A program made the translations under genes and the position numbers. A stretch of DNA of 64,000 nucleotides from Plantactinospora soyae (GTDB lineage: Bacteria; Actinomycetota; Actinomycetes; Mycobacteriales; Micromonosporaceae): NCBI RefSeq assembly GCF_014874095.1, contig NZ_JADBEB010000001.1:7068001-7132000 (forward strand), in the 5' to 3' direction. The notes beneath the pieces are model-generated. The model was not told the origin of the DNA, searched no databases, and saw nothing but the letters and a program-made list of their open reading frames with translations. Below, in pieces: positions 8,281 to 15,566 of the stretch. How positions within the stretch are numbered: the first letter of the stretch is position 1; every line of letters begins with the position of its first letter.

Positions 8281-9083
8281 GGCTTGCGTCCCACCCCGGC
8301 GTAGATCAGGGCGCCGGAGAACTGGTCGTCGACCTCCACTGTGGGGTCCGGGCGCCAGTCCGGCAGGTTCACCAGGCCGGGTTCGACCAACTCGAACCCG
8401 GTGAAGAACCGCTCGATCTCCGCCCGGCTGCGGGGGGTGAGCGGTGTCGGGGTGCGCCGGTAGAGTTCCCGGACCCGCTCGTCGGCCTCGGGACTGGCCC
8501 CGTGGGCGCCCTGGGTCAGCACCAGGCAGCTGCCGGCGGGGAGTCCCTCGGCCAGCCGGGCCACCGCCGCGTGCGGGTCGTCGGAGTCCTGGATGAAGTG
8601 CATCAGCGCGACCAGCAGCAGCCCGACCGGGCGGTCCAGGTCGAGCAGGCCGCCCTGCCGGATCTGGTCGAGGATGTCGCCTGGCTGCCGGACGTCCGCC
8701 TGGAGCACGGCGGTGCGGTCGTCGTCGTGGAGGATCGCCCGGCTGTGCGCCACCGCCACCGGATCGATGTCCACATAGACCACCCGGGCCGCCGGGTCGA
8801 CGCGACGCGCGACCTCGTGCACGTTGTTCGCGGTGGGTATGCCGGAGCCGATGTCGAGGAACTGACCGATCCCCTGTGCCGCGAGGAACCGGACCGCCCG
8901 GCCGAGGAACGCGCGGTTGGCCCGGGCGTACCGGACCGAATCGGGCCAGGCCAGCTCGGTCTGCCGGGCGATCTCCCGGTCGACTTCGAAGTTGTGCGAC
9001 CCGCCCAGCCAGACGTCGTAGATCCGGGACGCGCTGGGCCTGTCGATGTCGATGTCGTCGGGCGCCCAATCCGGTCTTGTCAC
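8277..9083 (-). CDS. DUF574-type SAM-dependent methyltransferase
   Basis: This 268-residue protein of the actinobacterial S-adenosylmethionine methyltransferase family (Pfam Methyltransf_19/DUF574) has signature N-terminal 'SASRIYDVWLGGSHNFEVDRE'. This is followed by 'QFLDIGSGIPTANNVHEVA' (SAM loop) and 'VVYVDIDPVAVAHSRA' (acidic residue for the ribose). C-terminal 'FTGFELVEPGLVNLPDWRP' is also diagnostic. The family is abundant in actinomycetes but its substrate is not established to my knowledge. Its stop overlaps the start of the c-di-GMP protein (GTGA), so the two are co-translated. A paralogue lies at 62791-63618. Confidence 0.88.
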   Translation of the reverse strand: MTRPDWAPDDIDIDRPSASRIYDVWLGGSHNFEVDREIARQTELAWPDSVRYARANRAFLGRAVRFLAAQGIGQFLDIGSGIPTANNVHEVARRVDPAARVVYVDIDPVAVAHSRAILHDDDRTAVLQADVRQPGDILDQIRQGGLLDLDRPVGLLLVALMHFIQDSDDPHAAVARLAEGLPAGSCLVLTQGAHGASPEADERVRELYRRTPTPLTPRSRAEIERFFTGFELVEPGLVNLPDWRPDPTVEVDDQFSGALIYAGVGRKP

Positions 9084-9378
9084 CGTCTCACCCCGCCAGT
9101 TCGCTGTCCGCCGACCGGCCCTGGCGAGCGGCCACCGCCTCGTACTGGCTCCGCCTCGGCTCAGCGCCGGATTCCCGAGCCGACAGCGTACCGATCAAAG
9201 TGCGGTTGGCGAACCCGCAGACATCGAGACATGCCGTCGTCTTGGCCGTACACACGAATGGGTTTCGGCTGGACCGGCGGGTCCGGCCCGGCCCGGTGGA
9301 CCGGCCCCGGGCAAACCCGGCCGACGCTCCGGACGGGCGGACGTGATCACGGCCGTGGGCTGGAGTTAAGGTACCTGA
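9084..9378. other. divergent intergenic region, methyltransferase / FKBP
   Basis: This 295-nt gap must hold promoters for the minus-strand methyltransferase/GGDEF-EAL pair and the plus-strand FKBP gene. GGAG at 9361-9364 precedes the FKBP ATG. I see no convincing promoter hexamers, ORF or RNA structure. Confidence 0.4.
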
Positions 9379-9747
9379 ATGGAAAAGCCCACCGTAGGTC
9401 TGGTCGAGGGCCCACCGCCGGCCGACCTCGTCATCGAGGACATAACGATCGGGAACGGCCAGGAGGTCCAATCCGGCCAATGGGCCGTGGTGCAGTACGT
9501 CGGGGTCTCGTTCGACACCGGCGAGGAGTTCGACGCCTCGTGGAACCGTGGCTCGCCGTTCAGCTTCCAGGTCGGCGCCGGCAGGGTGATCGACGGCTGG
9601 GACCGCGGCGTGCTCGGGATGCGGATCGGCGGCCGGCGCAAGCTGGTCGTGCCGCCGCACCTCGGATACGGCAACCAGGGCGTCGGCAACCGGATCAAGC
9701 CCGGTGCGACCCTCGTCTTCGTCGTCGACCTGGTCGACATCAAGTAG
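9379..9747 (+). CDS. FKBP-type peptidyl-prolyl cis-trans isomerase
   Basis: This 122-residue single-domain FKBP catalyses cis-trans isomerisation of X-Pro bonds. It shows the family core: 'VVQYVGVSFDTGEEFDASWNRGSPFSF' (active-site Tyr and Asp/Phe), 'GRVIDGWDRGVLGMRIGGRRKLVVPPHLGYG' (hydrophobic pocket, Val-Ile-Trp) and 'GATLVFVVDLVDIK' at the end. The length matches bacterial cytosolic FKBPs. There is no signal peptide. It is monocistronic, followed by a perfect 13-bp hairpin. Confidence 0.95.
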   Translation: MEKPTVGLVEGPPPADLVIEDITIGNGQEVQSGQWAVVQYVGVSFDTGEEFDASWNRGSPFSFQVGAGRVIDGWDRGVLGMRIGGRRKLVVPPHLGYGNQGVGNRIKPGATLVFVVDLVDIK

Positions 9748-9791
9748 TCGGACCCGACCGCCCGGGTTGGGTGGGTCCACCCGGGCGCCCA

Positions 9792-9820
9792 GGCCCCGGA
9801 CGTCATCGACGTCCGGGGCC
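9792..9820. terminator. bidirectional hairpin between FKBP and S15 peptidase genes
   Basis: Arms 9792-9804 and 9808-9820 are perfectly complementary over 13 bp with a 3-nt loop (ATC). It lies in the 100-nt convergent gap between the two 3' ends. There is no long T-run, as is usual in high-GC actinomycetes. Confidence 0.75.
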
Positions 9821-9847
9821 GTGACTGTTCTCGGGCCGGCGTCGTGC

Positions 9848-11719
9848 TCAGAAGCCGAGCGCGGCCCGGCCACCGACCACCGGGATGGTCAGTGCGCTGA
9901 ACTTCGGCGCCACTGTCAGCCGGGTACCCGGCAACGGCAGCAGGGTGTACTCCTGGTCGCTGGAGAAGATCACGACCCCGAGCCGGTGCCCGGCCGGGAA
10001 GACGTAGTCCTTCGGTTCCAGCGTCCAGCGGTAGTCGTACATCTGGCCCTGCCGGACCGGGCGTGAGTGCGACTCGCTGGTGCGGTTCTGCGGATCGAGC
10101 CAGCCCCTGGTCACCACGAACGGGGCGTCGGTCGAGCCCGCCGGGCCGTAGTCGACAAGGTAGCCGGTCAGGTTCGCGGCCGTGCGGTTGTCGATGGACA
10201 ACCGGACCCGCAGCTCCGGGCGTCCGGAGATCCGGACGTCCTCACGCAGCGCCGGGGACGTGTAGGCGAGCCGGTTCGGGTTGACGGTCTCCGGGCCGGC
10301 CACCAGATCGGCCGGTGCGATCGTCCGTCCAGAGTCGACGAAGCTCTGCTCGGCGCGGCCCCGGGGACCGTGGGTCAGCAGCTTCCCCGGTGCGGTGGGG
10401 CCGGTCGCGGAGAGTTCCACCGAGACGTCCCGGGCCGCCCGGTCCGGCCAGTCCGGGTACGTGGTGTAGGCCTGGTCCTCCCGCTGCACCACCGCCCTCG
10501 GCTCGGCCATGATGTCGTTGTCGACGCCCCAGAGCCAGTGGTCGAGCCAGCGGTTCTCGGTCTGCCGGTAGGTCCACGACCGCCCGTCCGGCAGGGTGAC
10601 GCTGGCGGCGCTGCCCGGACCGCCGTGACCGCCCTGGTGCAACCAGAGCTTGCGCGGTACGCCGAATCGGGCGAGCTGCTCCCACCAGTCGGCGAACTGC
10701 CCGGTCTTGACGTTCCAGTCGTTGAGCCCGTGCACGACCATCACGCTGGCCCGGACCTGACGCGCCTCCGGCAGGTAGTCCCGGTCCCGCCAGAACTCGT
10801 TGTAGTCGCCGGTGACCCGGTCCTGTTCCTCGACGATCCTGGCGATCTCGTCGGCGCAGGGGCCCTCGGCGCGGGCCTGGCCGGCGGTGAACATGGTGAG
10901 GATGTCCGCGTCCTCGCCCTGGTACGTGCCCGGCGCCACGACGAGGCCGTTCGCCCGGTAGTACTCGTACCAGCTGCTGATCGCGGCGACCGGGATGATG
11001 GTCTTCAGACCCTTGACGCCGGTGGTCGCCACCATGTTCGGCAGGGTTCCGTTGTAGGACGCCCCGGTCATCCCGACCGCCCCGGTGGTCCAACCGGCCC
11101 GGACCGGTGCGCCGGTGGCGTCGAAGGCTCTGGCCCGACCGTTCAACCAGTCGATGATGGCCTTGGTGCTCAGCGTCTCCGCCTGGTCGCCGGTGGTCGG
11201 GCAGCCGTCGGAGTCACCGGTGCCGATGCCCGTCCCGGACATCACCGCGTAACCACGTGGAACGTAGTAGTCGTCGAGCTGGCCGGGCAGGTTCGCCTTC
11301 GCCCGGAAGATGCCCGGCTCCCCGGCCCGGGCCGCCGACGAACGGCCGGACGCGTTCTGCGGCAGGTCGTCGACCAGCACGCTCGGGTACGGAACGTCGT
11401 CCCAGGTGTCCTTCCGGTACGGCGAGTGCTCCAGGATCACCGGAACCCGCATCCCCCGGGTCTCGGTCTCGCGGGGACGGGAGATGTCGACCACGACCCG
11501 GTCACGCCGGCCGTCGGAGTCGGTGTCGAGCGGGGTCTCCACCCACACCCGTTCCTCGATCGCGTCGGCGAACGAGAACACCGGCTGGGTCATGCCGTCC
11601 TGCACGACGATGTCCGGCGGCGGGTCACCGGTCCCGGCTCGTGCCGGCACGGGTGACGCGAGCAGGGCCAGCGCGACGACGTACGCGCCGAGGATCCTCG
11701 CGGAACCTGGTAAGCGCAT
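9848..11719 (-). CDS. secreted Xaa-Pro dipeptidyl-peptidase (S15 family)
   Basis: This 623-residue exported serine peptidase would release X-Pro dipeptides from peptide N-termini outside the cell. It has a signal peptide of about 28 residues ending 'SPVPARAG'. An alpha/beta-hydrolase domain carries 'GMTGASYNGTLPN' (nucleophile Ser in GxSYxG), 'VVHGLNDWNVK' (Asp) and 'HQGGHGG' (His). The C-terminal jelly-roll of the X-Pro DPP class includes 'GRPELRVRLSIDN' and 'HRLGVVIFSSDQ'. The ATG at 11719 follows GAGGAGC. It could alternatively be a CocE-like acylase, but 'VGMTGASYNG' and the long lid favour PepX-type peptidases. Confidence 0.88.
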   Translation of the reverse strand: MRLPGSARILGAYVVALALLASPVPARAGTGDPPPDIVVQDGMTQPVFSFADAIEERVWVETPLDTDSDGRRDRVVVDISRPRETETRGMRVPVILEHSPYRKDTWDDVPYPSVLVDDLPQNASGRSSAARAGEPGIFRAKANLPGQLDDYYVPRGYAVMSGTGIGTGDSDGCPTTGDQAETLSTKAIIDWLNGRARAFDATGAPVRAGWTTGAVGMTGASYNGTLPNMVATTGVKGLKTIIPVAAISSWYEYYRANGLVVAPGTYQGEDADILTMFTAGQARAEGPCADEIARIVEEQDRVTGDYNEFWRDRDYLPEARQVRASVMVVHGLNDWNVKTGQFADWWEQLARFGVPRKLWLHQGGHGGPGSAASVTLPDGRSWTYRQTENRWLDHWLWGVDNDIMAEPRAVVQREDQAYTTYPDWPDRAARDVSVELSATGPTAPGKLLTHGPRGRAEQSFVDSGRTIAPADLVAGPETVNPNRLAYTSPALREDVRISGRPELRVRLSIDNRTAANLTGYLVDYGPAGSTDAPFVVTRGWLDPQNRTSESHSRPVRQGQMYDYRWTLEPKDYVFPAGHRLGVVIFSSDQEYTLLPLPGTRLTVAPKFSALTIPVVGGRAALGF

Positions 11720-12138
11720 GGACGTGCTCCTCTCGGACGGTCCTCATGGGTGAGGCGGTGGCGCCGACGGTACGGCTACCGGAGCGGCTCCAGGTCATCG
11801 GGTTGACGCATTGTCCACACCGGACGGTCACGGGTGATTTCCGGGGTCGCCGGAAATGGTCGGAGCCGGGCCGGTACCCGATGTCGGCAGGGTTACAGAA
11901 AAGGCATTGGTGAACGTGGACACATTGACCGCCTATCCTAGATACACCAGCCGGGTACGTCGATTGGTGTCGCGTACCCCGGGCGGATCACGGCAGCACG
12001 GAGGCGGTCCCTGGCTTGGCCAACTGCCTTACCTAGAGGTAGCTTGGCCGCCGACAACATTGGAGGTCGTACCGTCGCGTGCCTCTACGGGGCCGGCACG
12101 CCGCGGTCGAAGCTCTCAGCTATGGAGGTTGCATCCCG
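11720..12138. other. divergent regulatory region, S15 peptidase / histone-like gene
   Basis: This 419-nt region contains no supported gene. TTGACC at 11925-11930 and the AT-richer stretch around 11931-11948 (including TAGATAC) are plausible promoter parts for the histone-like gene. No well-spaced consensus pair can be fixed. The mRNA leader of the histone-like gene would be around 190 nt. Confidence 0.4.
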
Positions 12139-13341
12139 GTGAGTTCCTACACAATTACGATCGCCCCGGACGATCAGACCCGTGCCACGACGACGTTGCG
12201 GGTCGAGGTTACCGACAACGCCACCCGGATCACCGAACTCCTGGTTCGGGCCGGCGAGGGTGACGGACTCACCCCGGGACAACTGCCGGCGGTCGATCTG
12301 GACCAGTTGCTGCGCGCCGTGGTGCCGGCCGCCACCCCACCGGCGGTTGCCGCGTCGGCAGCCACCCCGGAGACCCTCGCCCCGGTCGTGGCGTCCTCCG
12401 GCGTGCAGAACGCCGAGCCGACGGTCGACGCCTCGCACACCGACGTTTCGGCGGCATCCCCGACGGACATGCCCACGGTGACCCCGGAACCGGTGACGAC
12501 GTCGGTGGAGGCGCCGGTGGCCACTGTGGACTCCGACGCGGCGCCTGAGGCGGTCGTACCGCAGCCGGTGTCGGCGGAGACGGTCGGGTCCGTCGCGGCA
12601 ACGACCGGCAAGGCGAAGACGACCCCGACCCGGAGCACCGCCAAGCGTGGCGGCACGGCGCCGGCCACGACCACTCGGTCCAAGGCCGGCCGGACCGCCA
12701 CGAAGCAGAGCGCCACCGCCGGCACGGGGCAGGACGGTTCGGCATCCCCGGCCACGAAGCGGGCCCCGGCCAGGAAGGTCGCGGCGAAGCGGAGCGCTCC
12801 GGCCAGGAAGACCGTCGGGACCGGTGAGAGCACCGCCCCGAAGAAGAGCCTCAGCGCCGGCAGCGGCACCCCGGCGGCGACGCGGAGTGCGGCAGCGGGC
12901 AGGAGCGGCGCGACGCGGAAGAGCACGACCCCGGCAAAGAGCGGCACCGCGCGGAAGACCACGGCGTCGAAGAGCGTCCCCGCGAAGACGACCGACGCGT
13001 CGTCGACCGCTCGGAAGAGCACCTCGGGCCGGAGCAGCGCGGCGACGGCCGGAACCGGGCGTACGGCCGCGACGAAGCGGGCGGGCGGCCGGACGTCGGC
13101 CACGAAGGCGACCTCGGACCCGACCGGTACCGGTGCGGCGACGGGTAAGCGGGCGGCCCGGAGCAACGCGGCCGAACCCACCGCGGGCCGGTCGTACCGC
13201 CGGGCTCCGGAGGATCTCGCCGCGGTACTCGGGCAGGCCGGCACCGCCACCGCCGTCGCGGACCACTACGGCGTGCCCCGGCACACCGCGCAGAGTTGGA
13301 TCAGGACGCTGCGCCGCAACGAGGACCCGGCAACGAACTGA
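12139..13341 (+). CDS. histone-H1-like basic protein with C-terminal helix-turn-helix
   Basis: This 400-residue protein has three regions. The N-terminal domain (about 1-70, 'SSYTITIAPDDQTRATTTLRVEV') is a compact fold ending 'LPAVDLDQLLRAV'. An acidic/Ala-Val-Pro linker follows (about 75-160). Then come about 180 residues of Lys/Arg/Ala/Thr/Ser repeats such as 'KRAPARKVAAKRSAPARK', resembling eukaryotic H1 tails and actinobacterial HupS/HupB tails. The last 45 residues ('YRRAPEDLAAVLGQAGTATA' then 'DHYGVPRHTAQSWIRTLRR') form a helix-turn-helix. It probably binds DNA as a nucleoid-associated or regulatory protein; this is inferred from composition. GTG 12139 is chosen because GGAGG (12124-12128) sits 10 nt upstream; an in-frame start at 12079 lacks one. 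Confidence 0.75.
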   Translation: MSSYTITIAPDDQTRATTTLRVEVTDNATRITELLVRAGEGDGLTPGQLPAVDLDQLLRAVVPAATPPAVAASAATPETLAPVVASSGVQNAEPTVDASHTDVSAASPTDMPTVTPEPVTTSVEAPVATVDSDAAPEAVVPQPVSAETVGSVAATTGKAKTTPTRSTAKRGGTAPATTTRSKAGRTATKQSATAGTGQDGSASPATKRAPARKVAAKRSAPARKTVGTGESTAPKKSLSAGSGTPAATRSAAAGRSGATRKSTTPAKSGTARKTTASKSVPAKTTDASSTARKSTSGRSSAATAGTGRTAATKRAGGRTSATKATSDPTGTGAATGKRAARSNAAEPTAGRSYRRAPEDLAAVLGQAGTATAVADHYGVPRHTAQSWIRTLRRNEDPATN

Positions 13342-13351
13342 TCGCGCCATC

Positions 13352-13391
13352 GACCGGAGCGGTCCGCCTCGACCGCTGGCCGGCTCCGGTC
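13352..13391. terminator. hairpin between the histone-like gene and the PknG operon
   Basis: GACCGGAGC (13352-13360) and GCTCCGGTC (13383-13391) are a perfect 9-bp inverted repeat. A nested alternative, AGCGGTC/GACCGCT, lies inside. It sits in the 90-nt gap where both flanking transcripts end, so it may act on both strands. Confidence 0.45.
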
Positions 13392-13431
13392 ACGGCGGCG
13401 TCGTCGATCCAGGTACGCCGGTACCGCCCGC

Positions 13432-14277
13432 TCAGCCGTCGGGACGGATGGTCAGTACCGTCCAGGCGCCGAGATAGATCCGGTCGCCGCTGCCCAGCCC
13501 CACCGGGGTGTTAGGCGCGATCGACGTCGTCTCGGGATCGTTGAGGTAGGTGCCGTTGGCGGATTCGAGGTCCACCACGGCCCAGCCGTCGGTCTGCGGC
13601 ACCAGCATCGCGTGCAGGTGGGACACGCCGGGGTCCTCGGGCGGGCCGATCAGGTCGATGTCGGGACGTACGCCCCGGGATCGGCTGCGCCGGCCGATCA
13701 GCAGTTGCCGGCGGTCCAGTACGAACCGCCTTTCGGGTACGAAGCGTGGAAAGTGCAGCGCCGCGGCGTCCACCCCGCCGAGGGATCTGATCACCTCGAA
13801 GTAGTCCCGGTCCGCGCCGACCACGATCTGCCAGTCGGCGACGTGGCCCGGTGGCCCGCCATCCGTCCCCGCCGGTCGGTGGGCGGGCGGGCCGGGACGC
13901 CCCGGATCCGGACCGTCGTCGTCCGGAGCACCGGCCACCGCGTCGGGGCTGGCTCCGGCTGCGGCGTCCGGGACCGGCGGGGCGAGCAGGAAGTCGTATC
14001 CGTCCTCCTCGCAGAACCGGTCGACCTGCGGGGTCCCGCACAGCGGGCACGGCGTGGCCGGCGTGAGCTGCCGCGCGGCGACCGGTCCGCCGCCGCGCGG
14101 CAGCCCCGGCTCGAGGACGCCGTCCGCGACGCCGGGTGTAGCGACCGGTCCTCCCCCGGCGTTCGCCTGGTCCGGGCCGGAGCCGCGGCCCGCCATCGGC
14201 GTCCCGCAGACGTCGCAGTAGTCCGCAGTCGTCGAGTCGTGTCCCCGGGGACAGCTGGGCGTCGTCACGACCGTCAC
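13432..14277 (-). CDS. FHA-domain protein with two zinc-ribbon motifs
   Basis: This 281-residue protein would recognise phosphothreonine peptides. The N-terminus has a ribbon 'SCPRGHDSTTADYCDVCG'. A second CPLCG...FCEEDGYDF unit lies around residues 85-105, followed by a Pro/Asp/Gly linker. The C-terminal FHA domain has 'LLIGRRSRSRG', 'GVSHLHAML' (Ser of the S-x-x-H core) and 'VVDLESANGTYLND'. It is the last gene of a seven-gene operon with a Ser/Thr kinase and a PP2C phosphatase, so it is the likely phospho-reader or substrate. An 'ETTSI' string within the FHA domain recalls the GarA/OdhI phosphosite ETTS, but its position differs and may be coincidental. GTG 14277 overlaps the VWA gene stop by 4 nt; upstream open frame is a shadow. 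Confidence 0.88.
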   Translation of the reverse strand: MTVVTTPSCPRGHDSTTADYCDVCGTPMAGRGSGPDQANAGGGPVATPGVADGVLEPGLPRGGGPVAARQLTPATPCPLCGTPQVDRFCEEDGYDFLLAPPVPDAAAGASPDAVAGAPDDDGPDPGRPGPPAHRPAGTDGGPPGHVADWQIVVGADRDYFEVIRSLGGVDAAALHFPRFVPERRFVLDRRQLLIGRRSRSRGVRPDIDLIGPPEDPGVSHLHAMLVPQTDGWAVVDLESANGTYLNDPETTSIAPNTPVGLGSGDRIYLGAWTVLTIRPDG

Positions 14278-15566
14278 CCCGGCTCTTTCCTCACCCGCAC
14301 CGTCTTGATCGACCGCACGTCGGTCAACTCGGTGTCCCCCGCGTTCACCTGCCGCTTCAACGATATGGTGCCGGTCGGCGCGTCGACGACGTCGACGACC
14401 CGACCGAGGAGTTGAGCGGTTTCGTCGTGTCCCGACTCGGCAGCCAGTTGTACGGCCCGGCCCAGCCTCGCCGTCGCCGTCTCGATGTCCCCGACCTCCC
14501 GGGCCCGCAGTCCCTCCTGGATGGCGGCCGCGAGCTCGGCCTGTCCGGTGTAGTGGGCCACCTGTGCGCTGATCCGGGTGGACAGGGCGGTGTCGTCGGT
14601 CCAGCGGGCCAGGATCAGTCGCTGCGTGAGCATCTGACCGGCGCTGACCAGGCTGACCCGCGCGGCGAGCACCTCCTCGCCGACCGTGTCGGGTTCGAGC
14701 GCCACCGAGAGGTGGTACTCGCGGGTCTCCGCCCCCCAGGCGCCCGTCGGGTAGTCGCCGATCCGCGCGCTGACGGCGGTCCGGCGCCCGCTGAGGTCCT
14801 GAACGTGCGGAAAGACCTGCTTGACCGTACGGATGGTCGAGCCGGCCGGACTCCAGATCCGCAGCGCCACGTCGGCCACCCACTTGCCCATCGCCGCGGC
14901 GGTCATCGCCTGGAAGGCCGCCGGCAGCTCGGCGGGGTTCTCCAGCCCGTCGGCGGTACCGAGCAGGGTGGCGGCGATGGCGCGCAGCTCACCCGCCACC
15001 CAGCCGGTACCGATGCCCCGGCTGTCACAGACGAATCGGCCCTCGCACACGGCGAGCATCCGCTGCAGCTCCTCGGGCCGCTCGTGTTCGTTGCGGCCGT
15101 CGGTGAGCAGGATGGCGTGTCTGACCTCGGCCGGATAGCTGGCGAACAGCCAGTTGGCCAGGTCCAGCCATCGCCCGATGGCGGTTCCGCCGTCCGCCCG
15201 CAGTCCGGCCACCGCCGCTTTCGCCTGGGCCCGGGTCTGTGCCGTTGCCGGCACCATTCCCGGCTGTGGTGGGTACACCATCCGGGCGATCGACGTACCG
15301 GACACCACCGCGAAGCCGACTCCCTCGCGCAGGGTGTCGATCGCGACCGCCGTGGCCCGCTTCGCCTCGGCGAGCTTCGTCGCGGGCATCGCCATGGAGC
15401 CCGAGGTGTCGATCATGATCACTTGCGCGGCACTCGGTACGTTCGCGGGATCGCGCAGGTCCGGCCCGGACGCGGTCACGGTAAGAATCGCGTCCACCAC
15501 CTGGCCTCCGGCCGGCAGATACTCGTTGTGGTCGACCTCGACGAGGAACTGCGGCGCTCCGCTCAC
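14274..15566 (-). CDS. von Willebrand factor A (VWA) domain protein
   Basis: This 430-residue protein has a complete MIDAS: 'MIDTSGSM' (DxSxS), 'RADGGTAIG' (Thr) and 'ILLTDGRNEH' (Asp). It should bind a divalent metal and a protein partner. The roughly 200 C-terminal residues form a beta-rich segment ('VADVALRIWSPAG') and a helical segment with 'AAIQEGLRAREVGDIETAT'. No signal peptide or membrane span is present. It lies between the PP2C phosphatase and the FHA protein, coupled to both by GTGA overlaps. Position suggests a scaffold or effector of the kinase circuit; in T6SS post-translational control a VWA-bearing kinase, PP2C and FHA protein also occur together. GTG 15566 is decided by the overlap. 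Confidence 0.88.
   Translation of the reverse strand: MSGAPQFLVEVDHNEYLPAGGQVVDAILTVTASGPDLRDPANVPSAAQVIMIDTSGSMAMPATKLAEAKRATAVAIDTLREGVGFAVVSGTSIARMVYPPQPGMVPATAQTRAQAKAAVAGLRADGGTAIGRWLDLANWLFASYPAEVRHAILLTDGRNEHERPEELQRMLAVCEGRFVCDSRGIGTGWVAGELRAIAATLLGTADGLENPAELPAAFQAMTAAAMGKWVADVALRIWSPAGSTIRTVKQVFPHVQDLSGRRTAVSARIGDYPTGAWGAETREYHLSVALEPDTVGEEVLAARVSLVSAGQMLTQRLILARWTDDTALSTRISAQVAHYTGQAELAAAIQEGLRAREVGDIETATARLGRAVQLAAESGHDETAQLLGRVVDVVDAPTGTISLKRQVNAGDTELTDVRSIKTVRVRKEPG

Noticed and set aside
1558-8304. Very long plus-strand open frames (1558-3876, 5347-8304) opposite the kinase, exporter, erm and GGDEF-EAL genes
   Set aside because: They are Arg/Gln/Pro/His-rich with no recognisable motif and lie antisense to clear genes; this is the usual shadow effect of high-GC third positions.
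8281-9069. N-terminal extension of the GGDEF-EAL frame through the methyltransferase gene
   Set aside because: The extension reads as Arg/Gly-rich noise; the GTGA overlap at 8277-8280 gives a natural start.
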